Assembly: GCA_904419525.1 (NCBI GenBank)
Contig: CAJFRT010000006.1
Location: 40,412 to 104,411, forward strand
DNA: 64,000 bases
Reading direction: 5' to 3'
From: Candidatus Gallimonas merdae
GTDB taxonomy: Bacteria; Bacillota; Clostridia; Christensenellales; Borkfalkiaceae
Under the pieces are notes generated by a model. It had not been told where the DNA came from. It made no database searches and worked only from the letters and a program-made list of their open reading frames with translations. This document shows, piece by piece, positions 59,036 through 64,000 of the stretch (position 1 is the first letter of the stretch; each line of letters starts with the position of its first letter). The position numbers and the translations under genes are program-made.

Positions 59036-60619
59036 TCAATAGCAGTCGGGCAGATCGTTCAGGAACAGAACGCAGTCCCCCGCGGCAAGTTCTTCCGTGA
59101 GCGCCGTCTGCGCCGCTTCCAGCGTGGGCACGATGCGCAGTTTTTCCGCATCGCCGCCCGCCTCCAGATAGCCGTTTCTGACATCGAGGACGAGCGTTTC
59201 CCCCACGAGCAGGACAAGATCCAGCCCGACGAGCGAGGCGCCCAGCTCCATATTGACCTTTTCTTCCAGCTGGCCGAGTTCGACGATGCCGGGCGTGACG
59301 ACCGCCTTCCGCCCGTCGGCGAGCCGGAGCACCTCGACGGCGTTCTTTGCGCCCTCGGGATTGCAGTTGTATCCGTCGTCCAGAATGATCAGGCCGTTTG
59401 CGTCTTTCCGTTCCAGTCTGTGCGGGACGGGCGCGACCCTGCGGATCCCCGCCGCGATCTCTTCCGCCGTCATGCCGAGCGTGTGGCACAGCGCCGCGGC
59501 GAGCGCGGCGTCCTCGGCGGCGTGCCGTCCGAGCACGGGGATCTCCACGGGAAACCTGCCGTCCGGAAGCCGGAGCGTGAAACGCGTGCCGTCCAGAGAC
59601 AGCTGCACGTCCTCCGCATCGAAGTCCCGCCCCATGACGAGCGATTTTCCCCCGCCCATATCCGCGGCCGAGCGTCCGAGGACGCATGCGGGGACGCGGC
59701 GCGCCAGTTCGCCCTTTTCCGCCCTGATCGCATCGAGCGAGCCGAACGTCTGAACGTGCTGACAGGTGACGCCTGTCACGACCCCTGCCGTCGGGCGCAC
59801 CAGATCGCAGAGCGCAGCGATATCCCCCTTTCGGCGCGCGCCCATTTCGGCGAGAAAAACATCGCAGTCCAGCCCCCCTTCGTTGACCGCCTTCGCGATG
59901 CCGACGGGGGTATTGTAAGAAGCGGGCGTCGCAAGCACGCGGTACTTTTCCGAAAGCATGACGGCGGCAAAATTTTTGACGGACGTCTTGCCGAAGCTCC
60001 CCGTGATGCCGACTTTGACGCAGGGCGAGGCCGCAAGCGCCGCCGCGGCGCGCCTTACAAATTTGTTCGTGTGCGGCACCTCGTACGCCTTCATGCACAG
60101 ATTGACGAACACGAGCAGCAGGGGGCAGACGAGCGGCACCAGGCAGAAGGGAACGAACCTGAGCAGGTACACCCAGTCCGTCGCCGCGGCGTCGGCGATC
60201 GCCGCCAGCGCAAAGCCGAGCCCAATGTCGGCGGCGCACAGCAGGACGGCGTACGCAACGCCCAGCCGCACGGCGCGCATGGTGTTTTTCAGGGGAACTT
60301 TCAGGGCGTGCCGCTGTTCCGCGGCACAGTACAGAATGCAGATGCCCGCAAAGGGAAGCACGCAGATGAGGTTGGCGATCCGATAGCCGGCAAAGGAGAA
60401 ACAGACACAAAACAGCGCCGTCAGAAGCGCAACGGCGAGCGCGAGAAGGGACGCCTTTTTGCGCTCGATGTTGCGGGAACGGTAATACCATTTCAGAAAC
60501 GCGCGCCCCGAATATCCCTGCTGCTGCAAGATGGCGATCAGCCGCACGGAGCACATGAAAAAGGCGTACCCCGCAAGCAGACCGCCGATACAGATGGCAA
60601 GAATGGTCGATATGTTCAT
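59036..60619 (-). CDS. murF: Mur ligase (MurF-type) with N-terminal membrane domain
   Basis: Predicted to add D-Ala-D-Ala to UDP-MurNAc-tripeptide. The 527-residue protein starts with about 185 residues of five to seven transmembrane helices. A Mur ligase follows: ATP site GITGSFGKTSVKNF, then AEMGARRKGDI, the C-terminal domain with LILDDGYNCNPEGAKNAVEVL. The start at 60619 overlaps the upstream stop (ATGA) and has GGAGGAA. The membrane domain is not part of the classical soluble MurF. Followed by ddl, so the function fits. Confidence 0.88.
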   Translation of the reverse strand: MNISTILAICIGGLLAGYAFFMCSVRLIAILQQQGYSGRAFLKWYYRSRNIERKKASLLALAVALLTALFCVCFSFAGYRIANLICVLPFAGICILYCAAEQRHALKVPLKNTMRAVRLGVAYAVLLCAADIGLGFALAAIADAAATDWVYLLRFVPFCLVPLVCPLLLVFVNLCMKAYEVPHTNKFVRRAAAALAASPCVKVGITGSFGKTSVKNFAAVMLSEKYRVLATPASYNTPVGIAKAVNEGGLDCDVFLAEMGARRKGDIAALCDLVRPTAGVVTGVTCQHVQTFGSLDAIRAEKGELARRVPACVLGRSAADMGGGKSLVMGRDFDAEDVQLSLDGTRFTLRLPDGRFPVEIPVLGRHAAEDAALAAALCHTLGMTAEEIAAGIRRVAPVPHRLERKDANGLIILDDGYNCNPEGAKNAVEVLRLADGRKAVVTPGIVELGQLEEKVNMELGASLVGLDLVLLVGETLVLDVRNGYLEAGGDAEKLRIVPTLEAAQTALTEELAAGDCVLFLNDLPDCY

Positions 60620-61314
60620 TGAAAAAATTCCTCCGTTGCCGCGTTGAACGCAAGCGGATTGTCGAGAAACGCGAAATGCCCGCACCCCTCCAGCCAGAAC
60701 ACGCCGCTTCCCTTCACGCAGGAGAGATAGACCCTGACGGACGCGGGCGGAACGGCGGTGTCCTTGGTGCCGTTGACGAACAGCACGGGACGGGAGATCT
60801 TTGCGGCGTCTTCGCGGAGATCCTCGTTGACGATCTTTTTATAGCTCTCCCGCATGACGGGAGAGAGCGTGCGGTATTCGCTGCTGCCGAACCGCTTTTC
60901 CGCGAAGCGCGGGGCGATCTTCCGGACGGCGCGGTATGTTTTTACCCGCACGTGATAGGAAAATGTGCGCCGCGGCAGGATGCCGGCGCAGCCGGCGAGC
61001 ACGGCTCTGTCGAATACGTCGCCCTGCGAAAGGCACTTGACGGCCACCCTGCCGCCGAACGAATGCGCCACGACGTGCGGGCAACGTATGCCGAGATACC
61101 GAAGCGCTTCGAGCGTCCAGGCGGCGTAGTCGGAGACCGACCACGCGGCGGGAAGGGGCTCCGCCTGTCCGAACCCCGGAAAATCGAGCGCCGTCACGCG
61201 GAACCGGCGCGAAAAATAGGCGATCTGGGGAGCAAAACACTCCTTGCTGGCGAGATACCCGTGCAAAAACACGATGTCCTTTCCCTCGCCCCGCTGCACA
61301 TAGGAAAGCCTCAA
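60616..61314 (-). CDS. Alpha/beta-hydrolase
   Basis: A 232-residue alpha/beta-hydrolase. Oxyanion region VFLHGYLASKECF, nucleophile Ser in VVAHSFGGRVA, acidic residue in VNGTKDTAVPP and catalytic His in GCGHFAFLDNP are all in order. Substrate unknown. It overlaps rimI before it and murF after it by ATGA. Confidence 0.9.
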   Translation of the reverse strand: MRLSYVQRGEGKDIVFLHGYLASKECFAPQIAYFSRRFRVTALDFPGFGQAEPLPAAWSVSDYAAWTLEALRYLGIRCPHVVAHSFGGRVAVKCLSQGDVFDRAVLAGCAGILPRRTFSYHVRVKTYRAVRKIAPRFAEKRFGSSEYRTLSPVMRESYKKIVNEDLREDAAKISRPVLFVNGTKDTAVPPASVRVYLSCVKGSGVFWLEGCGHFAFLDNPLAFNAATEEFFQ

Positions 61315-61745
61315 ACGAGCTCCTTCATCATGACGACGGCGTCCTCGCCGTCCGCGTAGTAACGCGAACGCGCATACAGCCCGTCAAATCCGTGCCGAAG
61401 ATAGAGCATGATCGCCGGAGAATTGGAGACGCGCACTTCCAGAAAAACGCGCCTGGCCCCCTTTTCGCCCGCGATCGCAAGCAGGTCTTCGAGCACCCTG
61501 CCTCCCCGTCCGCAGCGGCGGTACATTTCGGACACGCCGATCAGCTGCACCTCCGCGTCCTCCCCGAATACGCTCACGCCGCCGTAGGCGACGACCGCAT
61601 TGTCCTCTTCGAGAAGAGAACCGTAAAAATGCCCCGAAAGAAAGGATTCGGCGAGCGCGCGATGATTCCACGGGTCGGAAAAGCACTCCTTTTCGAGTGC
61701 GGCGATCGCAGGAAGATCGGAATACCTCCAGGGCCGCCCGTTCAT
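61311..61745 (-). CDS. rimI: Ribosomal protein bS18-alanine N-acetyltransferase RimI
   Basis: A 144-residue GNAT acetyltransferase (RYSDLPAIAALEKECFSDPWNHRALAESF; acetyl-CoA motif MYRRCGRGGRVLEDLL). I start it at the ATG at 61745, which overlaps the tsaB stop codon (ATGA). Its position after tsaE and tsaB is the classical order. Confidence 0.93.
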   Translation of the reverse strand: MNGRPWRYSDLPAIAALEKECFSDPWNHRALAESFLSGHFYGSLLEEDNAVVAYGGVSVFGEDAEVQLIGVSEMYRRCGRGGRVLEDLLAIAGEKGARRVFLEVRVSNSPAIMLYLRHGFDGLYARSRYYADGEDAVVMMKELV

Positions 61746-62347
61746 CGCTTTTCCTCTGCGGAGGACTTTCTCAGATACAGCGCCTCCAGCGCGTGCGCGC
61801 CGCACGCCTGCGCCGCCTTCTGCCGTGCGGCCTCCGCAAGGCCTGCCGCCGCGTCCGCCGTCTGCACCCCTTCAAACAGGGGCGCGTGCGCAACGGGCAC
61901 AAAGCCCTGTGCGATCTTTTGCCCGACTTCTTCCCGCGACAGGAAGGCGGGCGGAAGCACGGTCTCCGTCCCCCGGTATCCGCAGGCGTAGAAATTGCCG
62001 TGCCCCGCGTCCACGAGGCAGAGCTTTTTTTCGCTCTTATCAGCGTATGCAAGCGTCTCGAAAGAGGTGAGTGCCAGGGCGGGCCTGTCGCAGGCAAGGC
62101 AAAGGCCCTTGACGGTCGCAATGCCGATGCGGATCCCCGTGAACGAACCCGGCCCGACCACGCACGCAAAGAACCCGCAGTCCGCAGGCGAGAGCCCCGC
62201 GCGGGAGAGCGCGCTGTCGATCTCCCCCATGAGCATGACGGAGTGCTGCATCGCGCAGTCCGCGCGGCGGAGAACGACGCGCACGTCCTCATTCACGGCG
62301 ACGACGTTCAGCGCCTTTCCGCTCGTATCGATGGCAAGAAACTTCAT
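61742..62347 (-). CDS. tsaB: tRNA threonylcarbamoyladenosine biosynthesis protein TsaB
   Basis: Partner of TsaD and TsaE in making t6A37 of ANN-decoding tRNAs. The 201-residue protein has the ASKHA start KFLAIDTSGKALNVV and the block VVGPGSFTGIRIGIATVKGL. The ATG at 62347 overlaps the tsaE stop (ATGA). tsaD is not in the window. Confidence 0.95.
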   Translation of the reverse strand: MKFLAIDTSGKALNVVAVNEDVRVVLRRADCAMQHSVMLMGEIDSALSRAGLSPADCGFFACVVGPGSFTGIRIGIATVKGLCLACDRPALALTSFETLAYADKSEKKLCLVDAGHGNFYACGYRGTETVLPPAFLSREEVGQKIAQGFVPVAHAPLFEGVQTADAAAGLAEAARQKAAQACGAHALEALYLRKSSAEEKR

Positions 62348-62742
62348 GTGACGATCTCCCTTTCCCCTTCGCCCACCTTGCGGATCGCGATCCTTTTGCA
62401 ATCGGCGGGCAGAAGAGGCGCGATATTTTCGCTCCACTCGACAAGGCAGATCTTTCCCGCGTCAAAATAATCGGAAAATCCGAGCTCTTCCGCCTGACAG
62501 ACGCTTCCGATCCTGTAACAATCAAAATGGAACATGGGCGCATAGCTGTTCACATAGGCATAGGTCGGGCTTAAAACGTCCTCTTCGACGCCGAGACCGC
62601 GCGCAATGCCCTGCGCGAGCACCGTTTTGCCCGCGCCCATTTCGCCGTCCAGCAGGACGACGTCGCCTGCCTGCAGCGTCTTTGCATATGCCTGCGCCCA
62701 CGCGAGCGTCTCCTCGGGAGAGCGGGAAAGAAAAATCGCCAT
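62344..62742 (-). CDS. tsaE: tRNA threonylcarbamoyladenosine biosynthesis protein TsaE
   Basis: A 132-residue P-loop ATPase of the t6A machinery (SRSPEETLAWAQAYAKTLQAGDVVLLDGEMGAGKTVLAQGIARGLG; SPTYAYVNSYAPMFHFDCYRI). I choose the ATG at 62742, which fits the family; an in-frame earlier start would lie upstream of the promoter. The promoter -10 box lies 9 nt before the start, so the leader is only 2-3 nt. First gene of a five-gene chain with ATGA overlaps. Confidence 0.93.
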   Translation of the reverse strand: MAIFLSRSPEETLAWAQAYAKTLQAGDVVLLDGEMGAGKTVLAQGIARGLGVEEDVLSPTYAYVNSYAPMFHFDCYRIGSVCQAEELGFSDYFDAGKICLVEWSENIAPLLPADCKRIAIRKVGEGEREIVT

Positions 62743-62751
62743 ATCACGGGT

Positions 62752-62780
62752 ATTATACCGCATACGGCGATTTTTGGCAA
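62752..62780 (-). promoter_or_regulatory. Near-leaderless promoter of the tsaE operon
   Basis: TTGCCA (62775-62780), 17-bp spacer, TATAAT (62752-62757) on the minus strand, nine bases before the start codon of tsaE. Confidence 0.78.
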
Positions 62781-62795
62781 GGAATTTGCACGGAT

Positions 62796-63548
62796 TCAAC
62801 CCGCAAGCAGATAATGCAGGACGGCAAAGAACACCAGGACGAGCACGACGAGCGCAAACCCGACGACGACCATTGCCGTGGACAGCCGCGCGCTCGCTTC
62901 GGTGTCCCGATTTTTGGGCGACAGCTTGCCGTTCAGGCGGTTGATCGCCCGCGAAATATGCTTGTAAACGGGCAACGTGATCAGGGAAGCGACCAGACAG
63001 CGCAGCAGGTTAAAGGGCAGAATGGACGCCCAAAGATAGATGCTGTAAAAATTTTCCTGCGTGCAGTCCGGGAAGAGCGGCGTCATCATGCCGAGAACGG
63101 GCTCCCAGCTGCCGCCGTACATCAGATAGACATAGGCGGGCACAAGTGCAAAGCGATTGAGCAGCACGGCCAGCGCCGTGGACACCAGCGAGCCGACCGT
63201 AAGCCCCAAAAGCGCGCCGCGGAAGGTGCGCCGCCGCTGATAGATGAGCCCCACGGGAATGACGAGCGCGAACCCGACAAGGATATCGGCCGCGTCCCCC
63301 ACGAACATCGTGGACGTGGAGACGCACACCAGTTTGATGAGCACCATCATCACGACGATGACGCAGCCGGAGAGCGGACCGAGCGCAAACGTGCCGATCA
63401 GCACGGGGACATCGGAAAAGCGGAACTCCAGAAATCCGGGAAAGGCGAACGGCATGGCGAAATTGAAGATGTACAGAACCGCCGCCAGCGCCGAAAAGAG
63501 CGCGATCATTGCAATGCGCGTGGAAGAAAAGTACTTTTTTGCAGCCAT
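62796..63548 (-). CDS. ribU: Riboflavin ECF transporter substrate-binding subunit RibU
   Basis: A 250-residue membrane S component that captures riboflavin for an energy-coupling-factor transporter. The RibU pattern is clear (IAMIALFSALAAVLYIFNFAMPFAFPGFLEFRFSDVPVLIGTFALGP...). It lacks the ATPase partners, which would be elsewhere. A FMN riboswitch precedes the gene and AGAGGG lies 7 nt before the ATG. Confidence 0.93.
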   Translation of the reverse strand: MAAKKYFSSTRIAMIALFSALAAVLYIFNFAMPFAFPGFLEFRFSDVPVLIGTFALGPLSGCVIVVMMVLIKLVCVSTSTMFVGDAADILVGFALVIPVGLIYQRRRTFRGALLGLTVGSLVSTALAVLLNRFALVPAYVYLMYGGSWEPVLGMMTPLFPDCTQENFYSIYLWASILPFNLLRCLVASLITLPVYKHISRAINRLNGKLSPKNRDTEASARLSTAMVVVGFALVVLVLVFFAVLHYLLAG

Positions 63549-63606
63549 AAAGAAACCCTCTGAAATGTTTATTTCGGATACTCTTTGTTCCGCCGCACGT
63601 GTACTT

Positions 63607-63637
63607 TACAAAAAAATGCGCCCCGCAAAGGGGCGCA
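63607..63637 (-). terminator. Riboswitch-controlled terminator before ribU
   Basis: TGCGCCCC/GGGGCGCA stem (63617-63624, 63630-63637) followed on the minus strand by nine T residues. Should form when FMN is bound. Confidence 0.9.
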
Positions 63638-63654
63638 GAAAATGCCGCGTTTCT

Positions 63655-63766
63655 TTCTTTTCTCATCCGGACTATGACCGTCGGTACGGGAATCACACCC
63701 GATCGGGAGCTTGCGCTCTTCGCAGACTTTACTGCCGGTGGAGACTTTCACTCCGCCCCAAAGAAT
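63655..63766 (-). ncRNA. FMN riboswitch (RFN element)
   Basis: The minus-strand RNA has the RFN conserved elements in order: CTTTGGGGCGG, GTCTCCACCGGCAGT, AAAGTCTGCGA, GATTCCCGTACCGACGGT and AGTCCGGATGAGAAAAGAAAG. It precedes the riboflavin importer gene ribU and a terminator. Confidence 0.96.
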
Positions 63767-63780
63767 ATTCGATTGCAATC

Positions 63781-63809
63781 ATTATAGACCTGTTTGCCGC
63801 GCCTGTCAA
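63781..63809 (-). promoter_or_regulatory. Promoter of the riboswitch-ribU transcript
   Basis: TTGACA (63804-63809), 17-bp spacer, TATAAT (63781-63786) on the minus strand, about 15 nt before the riboswitch. Confidence 0.86.
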
Positions 63810-63862
63810 GTATTTTTTCACAGAACGGGAACGCAGCCTTTACCGACTGCAGACAATGAGAA

Positions 63863-63895
63863 CCGGCCTTCCGAAAACGGAAGGCCGGATTTTTT
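63863..63895 (+). terminator. Plus-strand terminator without an obvious upstream gene
   Basis: Eleven-base-pair stem CCGGCCTTCCG/CGGAAGGCCGG (63863-63873, 63878-63888) then ATTTTTTATC. The only T run is on the plus strand, but no plus-strand gene precedes it. Confidence 0.75.
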
Positions 63896-63994
63896 ATCTG
63901 CGGTGAATTATACTATTAAGTGCAACAGTGTGGAGAAAAAAAGGAGTTCATACAAATCTGTGGTAAAATAGAGTTGCGAAACAAAATTTACACA

Positions 63995-64000
63995 AAGGAG
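63995..64000 (+). promoter_or_regulatory. Ribosome-binding site of a gene starting beyond the window
   Basis: The window ends in AAGGAG, following a TAAAAT (63963-63968) and AT-rich sequence. A plus-strand gene probably begins within about ten bases to the right. Confidence 0.55.

Noticed and set aside
57810..60653. A single 947-codon frame that seems to fuse a long protein to ddl
   Set aside because: Only the part after the ATG at 58955 resembles a protein family. The upstream part is the wrong frame of murF.

Overview
The window is a GC-rich chromosomal segment of a low-G+C-phylum (Firmicutes) anaerobe of the class Clostridia. Evidence: the S10-spc-alpha ribosomal protein super-operon with secY, adk, map and infA; a large Alu-domain SRP RNA; the four-cysteine zinc-type uS14 and adenylate kinase; acetate kinase plus phosphotransacetylase; high-molecular-weight rubredoxin; FMN and M-box riboswitches. 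Glycosidases and the galactose (Leloir) genes fit a gut commensal. My best guess is a Christensenellales-like lineage, but the sequence alone does not prove this. Apart from one AT-rich 700-bp patch near 39.5-40.2 kb, composition is uniform and no prophage, transposase, CRISPR array or tRNA gene was seen.

Layout. 0-9 kb: copper defence (csoR-copA, cut by the left edge), a flavin reductase-rubredoxin, yceD-rpmF, pta-ackA, tmcAL and a CoA-disulfide reductase-rhodanese fusion. 9-20.6 kb: a GH43 lipoprotein, two FAD oxidoreductases divergent from a membrane-anchored DUF1508 protein, two small Xre-repressor/membrane-protein modules with look-alike operators, an Mrp ATPase, SRP RNA and an M18 aminopeptidase. 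20.6-36.7 kb: the ribosomal protein cluster on the minus strand (rpsJ to rplQ), with a main promoter and long leader before rpsJ and a second promoter with a structured leader before rpsM. 36.8-49 kb: DUF1275 and SIMPL proteins, an MFS permease, an AT-rich zinc-ribbon gene, the galT-galK-MBL-alpha-galactosidase operon divergent from an AraC regulator, and a YolD/Y-family polymerase pair. 49-64 kb: the GGGtGRT/NifU-like pair of unknown function, M-box-controlled mgtA with a 29-codon upstream reading frame, yhbY and obgE, a zinc metallopeptidase, icd, a tightly overlapped tsaE-tsaB-rimI-hydrolase-murF chain followed by ddl, and FMN-riboswitch-controlled ribU.

Regulation is unusually readable. 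Many promoters have near-consensus -35 and -10 boxes separated by exactly 17 bp. Several put the -10 box only 6-11 nt before the start codon of a gene that has no Shine-Dalgarno sequence (yceD, baiN-like, an Xre gene, DUF1275, obgE, tsaE), so their mRNAs should be leaderless or nearly so. Operators for CsoR and for both Xre repressors sit inside the 17-bp promoter spacer.

The most unusual items are the recurrent leaderless promoters, the paired Xre/membrane modules, the promoter-plus-leader before rpsM, the repeat inserted between infA and rpmJ, the upstream reading frame of mgtA, the membrane-fused MurF, the DKTAT phosphorylation motif of CopA, and the GGGtGRT/NifU-like pair.
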